64,000 nt of DNA from Hydrogenobacter sp. (GTDB lineage: Bacteria; Aquificota; Aquificia; Aquificales; Aquificaceae). The position numbers and the translations under genes were made by a program. Below the pieces are notes generated by a model. The model searched no databases and was not told the DNA's origin. It saw only the letters and a program-made list of their open reading frames with translations. The stretch spans positions 1-64,000 of the forward strand of contig JBEULM010000051.1 in assembly GCA_041287335.1 (NCBI GenBank), in the 5' to 3' direction. Shown piece after piece: positions 1 through 7,698 of the stretch (positions are counted from its first letter, which is position 1; the number at the start of each line of letters is the position of its first letter).

Positions 1-1082
1 TGTGGAGACCTACACCTCTTCATAGAGCGAGAAATCTGGAAGAGTACCTTCAAACACCTGCAAAGATCTTTTACAAAAATGAGAGTGTATCACCGCCGGG
101 AAGCCACAAACCAAACACTGCTGTAGCTCAAGCCTATTACAACAAAATATCCGGTGTTAAAAAGCTCACCACGGAGACGGGCGCTGGTCAATGGGGGAGT
201 TCTCTCGCTTTTGCTACACAGTTTTTTGGTCTTGAGTGCGAGGTTTACATGGTTAGGGTAAGCTACAATCAAAAACCCTTCAGAAGGATACTTATGGAAA
301 CATGGGGAGCAAGAGTAATCCCCTCTCCCAGCCCTTACACAAACTCAGGAAAGAGTTTCTATGAGGAAAACCCCGAACACCCTGGGAGTCTTGGCATAGC
401 CATAAGTGAAGCTATAGAAAAAGCGGTAACTTCATCCAATACTAAATACTCACTTGGAAGTGTTCTCAATCATGTGCTTCTGCACCAAACTGTAATAGGT
501 CTTGAAGCAAAAAAGCAGATGGAAAAGGCAGGATATTATCCTGATTACGTAATAGGTGCGGTTGGTGGAGGGAGTAACTTTGCAGGGCTTGCCTTTCCCT
601 TCATAAAGGATAAGATCACGGGAGACAAACCCAACCTTGAGATCATAGCTGTAGAGCCAGAAGCATGTCCTACGCTGACAAAGGGTGAATACAGATACGA
701 TTACGGAGATACGGTGGGGCTTACACCACTTTTGAAGATGTACACCTTAGGACACAACTTTGTTCCACCACCCATACATGCAGGTGGTTTGAGATATCAT
801 GGAGATGCACCTCTGGTGTGTCTTCTCTACAATGAAGGCTACATATCCGCATACGCATACAAACAGAGAGCGGTTTTTGAAGCTGCACTTACTTTTGCAA
901 GAACAGAAGGTATAGTTCCAGCTCCAGAAACGGCGCATGCAATAAGAAAGGCTATAGATGTCGCTTTAGAGTGTAAAAAAACCGGTGAGGAAAAAGTTAT
1001 ACTCTTTAACTTTTCGGGACATGGCTACTTTGACCTTTCAGCTTACGATATGTACCTAAGGGGCGAACTGCCAGACACTTAA
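1..1082 (+). CDS. trpB2: Tryptophan synthase beta chain, TrpB2 type (5' end missing)
   Basis: PLP enzyme that makes tryptophan from indole and serine. The reading frame is open from base 3, so the gene begins before the window; the first in-window ATG (249) is internal. The segment before it carries the TrpB family core: a GRPTPL-like start (WRPTPLHRA), then [10 protein letters not shown] with the PLP lysine (about base 105), then TETGAGQWG. The glycine-rich phosphate loop [11 protein letters not shown] follows. The SHKPN context and the extra segments mark the TrpB2 subgroup rather than classical TrpB1. No trpA is adjacent, which is usual for TrpB2. The stop overlaps the end of the convergent small secreted gene by 4 bases. 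Confidence 0.93.
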   Translation, partial: WRPTPLHRARNLEEYLQTPAKIFYKNESVSPPGSHKPNTAVAQAYYNKISGVKKLTTETGAGQWGSSLAFATQFFGLECEVYMVRVSYNQKPFRRILMETWGARVIPSPSPYTNSGKSFYEENPEHPGSLGIAISEAIEKAVTSSNTKYSLGSVLNHVLLHQTVIGLEAKKQMEKAGYYPDYVIGAVGGGSNFAGLAFPFIKDKITGDKPNLEIIAVEPEACPTLTKGEYRYDYGDTVGLTPLLKMYTLGHNFVPPPIHAGGLRYHGDAPLVCLLYNEGYISAYAYKQRAVFEAALTFARTEGIVPAPETAHAIRKAIDVALECKKTGEEKVILFNFSGHGYFDLSAYDMYLRGELPDT

Positions 1083-1333
1083 TCGTCCCAGTCTCTCCAG
1101 TGTTTCCAATGCTTGTGCTTGTGAATGATGATAACCCTCTCTACAGGAGCGTAATTAACTGGCGGAGGATAATACGGGCGGTAGATAACGGGTCTTTCTA
1201 CGTAAACCACTCTATCCGGACAGTAATAAGGGACTCCCAGATTCAAACCTACCGAAAAAAATACCCTATCGTGTGCATTTGAGATGCCAATAAGTCCTGA
1301 AGTTAATAAAATGGAAAGTATAAACTTCCTCAT
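1079..1333 (-). CDS. Small secreted Tyr/Pro-rich protein, function unknown
   Basis: 84 residues. Residues 1-20 are a clear Sec signal peptide (basic start, hydrophobic core, cleavage around SNA/HD). The mature part is rich in tyrosine, proline and valine (YRPYYPPP) and ends in a run of His, Lys, Trp and Asp residues, which could bind metal or be surface exposed. An AGGAGG ribosome site lies just upstream of the ATG. It is convergent with trpB2 and overlaps it by 4 bases. I do not recognise a family; small periplasmic proteins of this composition are common in Gram-negative genomes. The signal peptide and ribosome site support a real gene. Confidence 0.6.
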   Translation of the reverse strand: MRKFILSILLTSGLIGISNAHDRVFFSVGLNLGVPYYCPDRVVYVERPVIYRPYYPPPVNYAPVERVIIIHKHKHWKHWRDWDD

Positions 1334-1389
1334 GCCTTTTACCTCCTTGCTTTTGAATTTACATTCCGTATATGAACAGAGGATGAAAG

Positions 1390-1418
1390 TTGAAGAGCAA
1401 ATAAAAAACGGTTATAAT
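1390..1418 (+). promoter_or_regulatory. Sigma70-type promoter of tRNA-Asn (and probably minCDE)
   Basis: -35 TTGAAG (1390-1395), a 17-base spacer and a perfect -10 TATAAT (1413-1418). The predicted start of transcription (about 1425) falls just before the tRNA at 1429. No other promoter is visible between the tRNA and minC, whose ATG is 12 bases after the encoded CCA. Confidence 0.6.
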
Positions 1419-1428
1419 TTTCTAAGTA

Positions 1429-1504
1429 TCCGGGGTAGCTCAACAGGCAGAGCGGGTGGCTGTTAACCACCTGGTTGGGGGTTCGAGTCCCTCCCCCGGA
1501 GCCA
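1429..1504 (+). tRNA. tRNA-Asn (anticodon GTT)
   Basis: Full cloverleaf: acceptor TCCGGGG pairs with CCCCGGA, the anticodon stem GGTGG/CCACC holds the loop CTGTTAA (anticodon GTT), and the T arm carries GTTCGAGTCC. The CCA end is encoded (1502-1504). The gene is preceded by a good promoter and followed after 12 bases by minC. Confidence 0.96.
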
Positions 1505-1516
1505 AAAAGGTAAAAG

Positions 1517-2095
1517 ATGATAGAAATAAGGGGATTAACGCTACCTGTCGTAGTAATAAAGGTGAAGGAGAAACTTAGCCCTCAAGAAGTGATAGGATAC
1601 ATAAACGAGAGGCTCTCCTCCAAACTTTTCAACGGTAGCTATTTTTTGTTAGATGGCGGGGGGTTTTTAAATGAGGAAGATCTTTCACAGATAGAAAATT
1701 TTTTAAGCTCTAAAAATATAAGGAGCGTAAAGAAGCTCAATTTAGATACGGGTGAGAGGGAAAAAGGCAGGCTTCTTGTGGTTCAGAGACATCTCAGGTC
1801 AGGTCAGAAAGTGGAACACAACGGTGACATACTCATCCTTGGAAATGTCAATAAAGATGCACAAGTTATAGCCAGTGGAAATATTATAGTTATGGGGAAA
1901 CTCAGAGGAATTGCCGTGGCAGGTGCCTTGGGAGACGAAAGTGCAGTAGTTGTTGCCCTTCAAATGGAACCTCAGCAAATAAGGATAGGTAGGAAGGTTG
2001 CCATATCCAGCGATGAAGATAGAAGGTCACCCGGTTATCCGGAGGTTGCAAAAATTGAGAATGATACAATAGTTTTAGAGAAGGTGAAAGGATGA
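1517..2095 (+). CDS. minC: Septum site-determining protein MinC
   Basis: 192 residues; inhibitor of FtsZ assembly that blocks division away from midcell together with MinD. The C-terminal half (from about residue 85) is the MinC beta-helix domain, recognised by GDILILGNVNKDAQVIASGNI and the GKLRG.A.AG turn. The N-terminal domain is short and diverged, as in other early-branching bacteria. The TGA stop overlaps the minD ATG (ATGA), so translation is probably coupled. Order minC-minD-minE is the standard operon. It appears to be transcribed from the tRNA-Asn promoter. Confidence 0.93.
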   Translation: MIEIRGLTLPVVVIKVKEKLSPQEVIGYINERLSSKLFNGSYFLLDGGGFLNEEDLSQIENFLSSKNIRSVKKLNLDTGEREKGRLLVVQRHLRSGQKVEHNGDILILGNVNKDAQVIASGNIIVMGKLRGIAVAGALGDESAVVVALQMEPQQIRIGRKVAISSDEDRRSPGYPEVAKIENDTIVLEKVKG

Positions 2096-2880
2096 CAAAG
2101 ATATACGTTGTTACATCGGGGAAAGGTGGTGTAGGAAAAACAACGGTTACAGCAAATTTGAGTGTCGCCCTTGCCAAACTTGGCAAAAAGGTGTTGGCAG
2201 TGGATGCGGACATAGGATTGAGGAATCTTGATATGATACTTGGGCTTGAAAATAGAATAGTTTACGATGTACTGGATGTACTTGAAGGGAGAGTTGAGTT
2301 TTCTAAAGCGCTTGTCAAAGATAAGAGGGGAATAACTCTGTGGCTTCTCCCGGCAAATCAAACCAAGAACAAGGACGCTGTTGATAAAGATAGATGGGTA
2401 AAACTTCTTGAGGATATAAAATCATCGCAAGAATATGATTATGTGTTTATAGACTCACCGGCGGGTATAGAGCAAGGATTTCAAATAGCCGTACTTCCAG
2501 CTGATACAGCGCTTGTGGTGGTAAATCCCGAGGTTTCCTCTGTAAGAGATGCTGATAGGATAATAGGACTGCTTGAAAACATGGGTAAGAAGGATTACTT
2601 TTTGGTTGTGAATCGCGTAAGATGGGATGCCATAAAAAAGGGTGAGATGCTCTCCGTTGAAGATATAGTAGATATACTTAAGGCACCTCTCCTTGGTGTC
2701 ATACCGGAAGAGCCAAAGCTTGTGGATTTCACAAACAGAGGGGAACCCATAGTTCTTGATAACAGTTATGGTGCTTCAAAAGCCATTTTAGACATGGCAA
2801 GGAGGATACTTGGAGAAGATGTGCCAATGATGTATCACGGGGAGAAGAAGAGCTTCTTAGAAAAGCTGTTCGGGAGGTAA
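2092..2880 (+). CDS. minD: Septum site-determining ATPase MinD
   Basis: 262 residues; ParA/MinD-type ATPase that binds the inner membrane and recruits MinC. The deviant Walker A motif KGGVGKTT is at residues 10-18, the switch I DADIGLRNLD follows near residue 38, and Walker B is VFIDSPAG. The last residues (SFLEKLFGR) form the short amphipathic membrane-targeting helix typical of MinD. Its ATG overlaps the minC stop. The stop is 3 bases before the TTG of minE. Confidence 0.96.
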   Translation: MTKIYVVTSGKGGVGKTTVTANLSVALAKLGKKVLAVDADIGLRNLDMILGLENRIVYDVLDVLEGRVEFSKALVKDKRGITLWLLPANQTKNKDAVDKDRWVKLLEDIKSSQEYDYVFIDSPAGIEQGFQIAVLPADTALVVVNPEVSSVRDADRIIGLLENMGKKDYFLVVNRVRWDAIKKGEMLSVEDIVDILKAPLLGVIPEEPKLVDFTNRGEPIVLDNSYGASKAILDMARRILGEDVPMMYHGEKKSFLEKLFGR

Positions 2881-2883
2881 GGT

Positions 2884-3123
2884 TTGTTTGACTTTCTGTT
2901 TGGCAGGGGAAAGAGCAGGGATGAGGCTGTAAGGAGACTTACTTTGGTGCTGGCTTACGAAAGGAGGGGACTGCCACCCAATTTTGTGGAAAAGCTCCGC
3001 GACGATCTCGTCTCGGTTTTCTCCAAGTATCCTCAGTTTGAGGTAAGAAGGATAGAGGTAGACATAAGGAGGGAAAAGGAGGGTTTTGATGAACTTTGGA
3101 TCAGTATACCTTTCAAAAGCTAA
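2884..3123 (+). CDS. minE: Cell division topological specificity factor MinE
   Basis: 79 residues; releases MinD from the membrane by stimulating its ATPase, placing the septum at midcell. The N-terminal amphipathic start (FDFLFGR) is followed by the conserved RLTLVLAYERRG contact helix and a C-terminal topological domain ending VDI...ELWISIPF. The start is TTG at 2884: it keeps the conserved N-terminal motif, and a GGGAGG ribosome site lies at 2872-2877 inside the end of minD. The next gene begins 2 bases after the stop. Confidence 0.92.
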   Translation: MFDFLFGRGKSRDEAVRRLTLVLAYERRGLPPNFVEKLRDDLVSVFSKYPQFEVRRIEVDIRREKEGFDELWISIPFKS

Positions 3124-3125
3124 AC

Positions 3126-3914
3126 ATGGTAAGACTTTTGCTCGATCTGGATGGTGTCCTTGTTAAGGATAAGGCTTTAAATCCCTTTCCTGATACAGTA
3201 GAGTTTCTAAGGTTTCTCAGCGACACTGGACTCCCTTTCAAGGTAGTTTCCAACAATTCCACAAGACCCCCTGAGGAGATACTTCAAGAGCTAAAAATCA
3301 AGGGCGTGAATCTAAGTAAAGAGAGGCTCGTTACACCCCTCAGCGTGCTTCCCAATTATCTCAGGGAAAAAGGCTTGTTTCATATATTCGTGATAGGTAC
3401 TCCGTCGCTAAAGTCTTATCTTGAAAGGGAAGGCTTTCATGCAATTGAAAATCATAATGTTCAAGCAGTTGTAATAGGACAGGATAGATCGCTGGATTTT
3501 AGAAAGATAAAGGTGGCAACTTCGGCAATATTTCTATCAGATGCGGAGATAGTACCTGTAAACTTGAGTAGAATCGTAAAGGATGATGATGGTCTCTATT
3601 TTCCCGGTGCGGGATCAATAACACAGATGCTTCTCCATGCATGTAACTACAACAGGGAGGTGCCGAATCTCGGTAAACCTTCAAAAGAGTTTATAAATTA
3701 CGCCCTTAGGGATATGCCAGAAGGAGAAACCTTTCTCGTAAGCGACGATATATATACGGATCTTATAGGGGCAAAGGATCTCGGTATAAACACAGTCTTT
3801 ATGACTACAGGAAAATATAAAAGAGAAGAGCTTTTGAAAACAGATTTCCGTCCTGACTTTGTCTTTGAAAGTCTCAAAGATTTCGGAAGCTTTTTAAAAA
3901 CTTTCCTAAGATAG
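3126..3914 (+). CDS. HAD-superfamily phosphatase, NagD-like (subfamily IIA)
   Basis: 262 residues. All four HAD motifs are present: LLLDLDGVLV at the N-terminus (nucleophile Asp), VSNNST (motif II), GKPSKEF (motif III Lys) and SDDIYTDLIGAKDLG (motif IV). The C2 cap and the GKP motif match the NagD/phosphoglycolate/nitrophenyl phosphatase group, so it probably hydrolyses a small phosphorylated metabolite in the cytoplasm. An upstream start at 3096 inside minE would add 10 residues before the beta strand; the ATG at 3126 fits the family better. It follows minE by 2 bases. The 3' end overlaps the convergent deacetylase gene by 41 bases. Confidence 0.88.
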   Translation: MVRLLLDLDGVLVKDKALNPFPDTVEFLRFLSDTGLPFKVVSNNSTRPPEEILQELKIKGVNLSKERLVTPLSVLPNYLREKGLFHIFVIGTPSLKSYLEREGFHAIENHNVQAVVIGQDRSLDFRKIKVATSAIFLSDAEIVPVNLSRIVKDDDGLYFPGAGSITQMLLHACNYNREVPNLGKPSKEFINYALRDMPEGETFLVSDDIYTDLIGAKDLGINTVFMTTGKYKREELLKTDFRPDFVFESLKDFGSFLKTFLR

Positions 3915-4911
3915 CAAGAAATGACCACATGTCTTTGGGTACTGTCACCCTTGGCAGGAGATATGTGTCATCTTGAGGCTTTACTAATCTCTTTTCTGTG
4001 GTGAAGGCAGATATAAACCTTTTGGAAAGCTCTTTTCTTAAAAAGATGTCATAATCACCAAAGGGATAAGCCGAGTGTAAAATCTTCTCTCCTGTAATAG
4101 CTTCAAGCTCACTAAGAGATTCTTCTACTTCCCTTATAGTCCTTGCCATTCTTTCTTCTTCTTTCTCAAATTCCAAAAGCTTATCAAACCTACTTAACAG
4201 GTCATTTTTTAACTCCCTTTTCCAACCTGACATCTTAAAAAAGTCCTTATTTAGACTCTTCAAAAAGGCTTTCACTTCTTCTTTCAGCTTACCCTTCCTC
4301 ACCGAAAGAGAGCCTCTCATAGGGAATATAGGAAATCCCATCTTTGGTTCTTCGGCGTAGGCGTGATATAAAGACCAGTGAAAATTCTTTCCATCACACA
4401 GATCCAACAGTTTCTCTTCATAGAAATCTTTAGTGTGGTACTTGGAGTGCCAACCGATATCAAAGACATCTTTCATGCTTAAAAGCTCCTCCTGTGTCAA
4501 AAAGTCATCACTTTTACCATATTTGAGAAATTCGTAATTGGCTTCCCACATATTTTTAGGATCGTATAGTTCACGAAGAGATACCTCTCCCTTCCAGTAA
4601 TCCTCAAGATTCTTTCTTTTCCTTTCAATCCTTAGTATCCTTGAAGAAGCAATGAAAAGGGTAGCCTTTAGCTTATGCTTTTTTAGAATTGGATAGGCAT
4701 AGATGTAGTTATCCGCATAACCGTCATCAAAGGTTATGGCGACAGATGGTGATTCTGGAAACTTACCGATCCTGAAATATTCTATTACATCGTCAAGAGT
4801 GATCAATCTGAAGAACCTTTTGAGTATATAAAGCTGTATATCAAAAGTCTTCCACCACAGATCAAAGGTTGGGTACTTGACAACTTTATGATAAAGCAAA
4901 ATCAGTATCAA
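3874..4911 (-). CDS. Polysaccharide deacetylase family protein
   Basis: 345 residues with NodB-homology motifs: ILLYHKV at the N-terminus, TFDDGYADN (catalytic Asp and metal Asp) near residue 60, WHSKYH (metal histidines) and SAYPFGDYD near the C-terminus. A long helical, charged insertion separates the motifs, making the protein larger than the usual 200-260 residues. It probably removes acetyl groups from a surface or exported glycan. Its start overlaps the end of the upstream glycosyltransferase by 4 bases, so it is the last gene of a four-gene envelope operon. Confidence 0.85.
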   Translation of the reverse strand: MILILLYHKVVKYPTFDLWWKTFDIQLYILKRFFRLITLDDVIEYFRIGKFPESPSVAITFDDGYADNYIYAYPILKKHKLKATLFIASSRILRIERKRKNLEDYWKGEVSLRELYDPKNMWEANYEFLKYGKSDDFLTQEELLSMKDVFDIGWHSKYHTKDFYEEKLLDLCDGKNFHWSLYHAYAEEPKMGFPIFPMRGSLSVRKGKLKEEVKAFLKSLNKDFFKMSGWKRELKNDLLSRFDKLLEFEKEEERMARTIREVEESLSELEAITGEKILHSAYPFGDYDIFLRKELSKRFISAFTTEKRLVKPQDDTYLLPRVTVPKDMWSFLAILGKFLKSFRNL

Positions 4912-6002
4912 GAAAGTAACCTCTCAAAGAGTTTTTCGTATCCGTCTGCGGTTTTGTTTATAGAAAAGTCCTGTGCAGTTTTTATAGCCTCTTTGGATAT
5001 TCTAATCAGATCCCCCTCAGTAAGCGAAATTACTTGCATCATCTTTCTTAAAAGTCCATCAAAATCACCTACATCCACCAAAAATCCGTTCTTTCCATCT
5101 TTTATCGCTTTCTCTATACCACCTGCTTTTGTTGATATGACAACCTTACCGCAAGCCATAGCTTGCAAAAGCGCATTAGATATACCCTCAAGGTAAGAGG
5201 AAAGCACAAAAAAGTCAGCCATGTTGAGAAGCTCATCCACATCTTCTCTAAAACCGAGAGCCAAGGATTTACTTTCTATACCGTACTTTCTTAAAAGCTC
5301 AGGCGCATAAATATCCGTATCAATACCCACAAGGACTAAATAACACTCATCACATTTAAGTTTAGAAAATGTCTCAATAAGTCTGTCTTGTCCCTTCACC
5401 TTTGGGTTCCAATTTGCAACATTTATAAACACCTTTGCATCTGGTGGGATATGGAGTTTACTCCTCACGATCTCCCTTATCGTAGGATCTGGTCTAAAGC
5501 GTTCAGTGTCTATACCGCTTTCTACAACAAAAACCTTTTCTGCGGGAAACCCCACGTTTAGAAGCTCCTCCTTTATGGTGGACGATACCACAACGAGAGC
5601 ATCAGCATAGGCATACTTAAATTTTAGAGACATTATGTTCGGTATCCTACCAGATCTTTTTACAGCTACCAACTTAGGTCTCTTACTTAGAAAGGGATAA
5701 ACCAATCTCACAAAGTCAAAGGCGTGCGGTGAATTTGCAATTACCACATCAAAATCCCCATTTTTTATTATCTTCCAAAGTCTGTAGTAATTGGCTAAGC
5801 TGAATCTTGAAAGCTTACTGTGATGTTCAAAAAAGTGAAATTTTACACCGTAAGGTGTTAGCTTTTCCACCATTTTTCCATACTCAAAGGCTAAGGCTAA
5901 ATGCACATCCATACCTCTTTTCGCAAGCTCTTTTGCAAGGAGGTAAACCTGTTCTTTTGTACCACCCCAGCCTATCCCGTCAATTACCGAAAGAATGCGC
6001 AT
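4908..6002 (-). CDS. Glycosyltransferase family 4 (GT-B fold)
   Basis: 364 residues. The N-terminal domain starts with IDGIGWGGTKEQVYLLAKELAKRG, typical of the acceptor domain of GT4 enzymes; the C-terminal Glycos_transf_1 domain has NVANWNPKVKGQDRLIETF and the donor-binding EGISNALLQAMACGKVVISTKAGG. It is likely to add a sugar to lipopolysaccharide or an exported polysaccharide at the cytoplasmic face. It overlaps the upstream SurA-like gene by 23 bases and the downstream deacetylase by 4. The donor sugar cannot be told from sequence. Confidence 0.88.
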   Translation of the reverse strand: MRILSVIDGIGWGGTKEQVYLLAKELAKRGMDVHLALAFEYGKMVEKLTPYGVKFHFFEHHSKLSRFSLANYYRLWKIIKNGDFDVVIANSPHAFDFVRLVYPFLSKRPKLVAVKRSGRIPNIMSLKFKYAYADALVVVSSTIKEELLNVGFPAEKVFVVESGIDTERFRPDPTIREIVRSKLHIPPDAKVFINVANWNPKVKGQDRLIETFSKLKCDECYLVLVGIDTDIYAPELLRKYGIESKSLALGFREDVDELLNMADFFVLSSYLEGISNALLQAMACGKVVISTKAGGIEKAIKDGKNGFLVDVGDFDGLLRKMMQVISLTEGDLIRISKEAIKTAQDFSINKTADGYEKLFERLLS

Positions 6003-6852
6003 CGGAAATTATCTTTATAAAGCTTTTCTTTTTCAGACTTTCAATAAGCTCCCTCCTCCTTTCCTCAAGCTTTTTAGTAAAAAGCTCTTTTTTTAGCTCT
6101 TCCTCAGGAGTACCGCTGTATGTTTCCCTCTGATCTTTCACATATGCTAAATAAATGTGTTCATTATCTTCAGAGATAACAAGGTTTCCTGGGCTTGTCC
6201 TCCATACTTCCTTATCTAAGGGTTCAACGAGATCGCCTTTTTCTACGCTGAGGCTTTCCAGATTAGATCCAAGAGCTTTTGCAATTTCAGACAGCGTCTT
6301 TTTTTCCTCCATAAGCTTCAGCACTTTATCCCCATCCTTTTTGTCAAGTACAAGCAGATCTATATCCCTTTTAATTTTTACTTCCCCTCTTTTTAACTTT
6401 TCAAGTTCTATGTCAAGATCGGAGATTTTTATCTCCTTGGAAAGGTAAGCATTAAGTCCTTGGGTAGAAAGAAGCTCCTTTTCAAGGAATCCTTTTAGAT
6501 CTTCTATGGTAAGACCTTCTTTTGAAAGCTCTTTCGCAAGCCCATCAATGTCCGTATTGTTAGCTTTTGCTATGTCCATAATAGCAGTGTTTATGTATTC
6601 CTCAGGGACATGCCCTCCTTTGTTTTCTAAAAATTGTGCGAGAATATACATGTCAACTATTTTTTTTATTACTTCTTTCTTGTCAGTGGTGTTGTAAAAA
6701 AGTTCTCCCAACTTTACATCACTCTCAAGTACAGGCTCACCGTTTACAGACGCAACAACCCTATCAACGAGTTTCAGCGCAAAGGTAGGAAGTATCAGAG
6801 TTGCCAAAAGAAGAATTCCACACGATACTCTTTTAAAACCTTTTGAAACCAT
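5980..6852 (-). CDS. SurA-like periplasmic chaperone, no intact PPIase domain seen
   Basis: 290 residues. A signal peptide (residues 1-25, ending TFA) is followed by VDRVVASVNGEPVLESDVKLGE, the signature N-terminal segment of SurA-family outer-membrane-protein chaperones. The remainder is helical and charged. A short stretch near residues 165-235 could be a degraded parvulin domain, but I see no clear parvulin active-site motif. The gene overlaps the upstream parvulin gene by 58 bases; the start at 6852 is kept because it gives the complete signal peptide. Likely role: holding outer membrane proteins unfolded in the periplasm, with the neighbouring PPIase. Confidence 0.75.
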   Translation of the reverse strand: MVSKGFKRVSCGILLLATLILPTFALKLVDRVVASVNGEPVLESDVKLGELFYNTTDKKEVIKKIVDMYILAQFLENKGGHVPEEYINTAIMDIAKANNTDIDGLAKELSKEGLTIEDLKGFLEKELLSTQGLNAYLSKEIKISDLDIELEKLKRGEVKIKRDIDLLVLDKKDGDKVLKLMEEKKTLSEIAKALGSNLESLSVEKGDLVEPLDKEVWRTSPGNLVISEDNEHIYLAYVKDQRETYSGTPEEELKKELFTKKLEERRRELIESLKKKSFIKIISDAHSFGN

Positions 6853-7634
6853 TCTTTAAACACCTCCTGTCTTTTTTCTTTCAGAAGTTTCTCCCTGACT
6901 AAAGGCTTTGCCTCTTCAAGGGGAAGGATGCCTCCTCCTCTTCTGTCAATTATTTTAAGTATCAGGTAACCGCTACCCGTATCTATAGGCTTTGATACCT
7001 TCCCGACGTCGTAGGGATATAACTGCTCTTTAACTATCTCTGGAAGAGTTTGGATGGAGTACCACATAGGTTTTCCTTCTTTAATGGAATTCATTCCCTC
7101 AAGACTTCCCGACCCTGTCAGTAAACGGTAATAAGCCTCATTTGCGGTATCAAGATCATCCGCCAAAATCCTCATCACAAGCACTTGAGCGGGTAGTTTA
7201 AAGTCTCTTAAATTAAGATAGTAATATGCGATAACTTCTTTATCACCGACTTCTATGTTCCTGGCTATAGTATTTATGATCTTGTTAGTTAAAAGTTCCG
7301 TTCTCACAAAATTTTTGACCGTTTCACTTATAGAGTTACTTCCTATGTTTTTTGATATATAATCTCTCAATTCAGATTCTCTCACATTTATCCCCATTTT
7401 CTTAGCTTCTTGTTGTATTATTTGGCTTCTCACATACTCCACAAGAAATTCTTGCATATCCTTTTTTGTAGCATGAGTTATCGGCATATGTATGATCTCA
7501 CGCCAATAAGCATTAAAGGCATCTATTAGCTCCTCTTTTGTGATGGCTTTCTGGTTTATTTTTGCGACTATGCTGGCATAAGAAAAACCAAACAGCACAA
7601 AACACGCTGTTATTATAAAACGAAACAGCATCAT
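6795..7634 (-). CDS. Parvulin-type peptidyl-prolyl isomerase, SurA-like
   Basis: 279 residues from the ATG at 7634. A hydrophobic signal segment (FRFIITACFVLFGFSYA) is followed by SIVAKINQKAITKEELIDAF, a SurA_N-type segment. The C-terminal half carries parvulin-like features: VLVMRILADDLDTANEAYYRLL, then MWYSIQTLPE and GKVSKPIDTGSGYLILKI. Longer versions of the frame reaching 7775 run into the divergent glcD gene and its promoter and are rejected. A TATAAT lies 6 bases before the ATG. First gene of the envelope operon going down to 3874. Confidence 0.82.
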   Translation of the reverse strand: MMLFRFIITACFVLFGFSYASIVAKINQKAITKEELIDAFNAYWREIIHMPITHATKKDMQEFLVEYVRSQIIQQEAKKMGINVRESELRDYISKNIGSNSISETVKNFVRTELLTNKIINTIARNIEVGDKEVIAYYYLNLRDFKLPAQVLVMRILADDLDTANEAYYRLLTGSGSLEGMNSIKEGKPMWYSIQTLPEIVKEQLYPYDVGKVSKPIDTGSGYLILKIIDRRGGGILPLEEAKPLVREKLLKEKRQEVFKEWFQKVLKEYRVEFFFWQL

Positions 7635-7640
7635 ACCACA

Positions 7641-7691
7641 ATTATAGATAATGTCATAAATCATTGCAATATCCTCATATCGGTTTATAAT
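7641..7691. promoter_or_regulatory. Back-to-back promoters sharing one palindromic -35 (TTGCAA)
   Basis: The 64 bases between the divergent parvulin and glcD starts hold TATAAT on each strand: 7686-7691 for glcD and the complement of 7641-7646 for the parvulin gene. Between them is a single TTGCAA (7664-7669), which reads the same on both strands and lies 16 and 17 bases from the two -10 boxes. The -10 boxes are 7 and 6 bases from their ATGs, so both transcripts should begin at or next to the start codon. Confidence 0.55.
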
Positions 7692-7698
7692 CACAACT

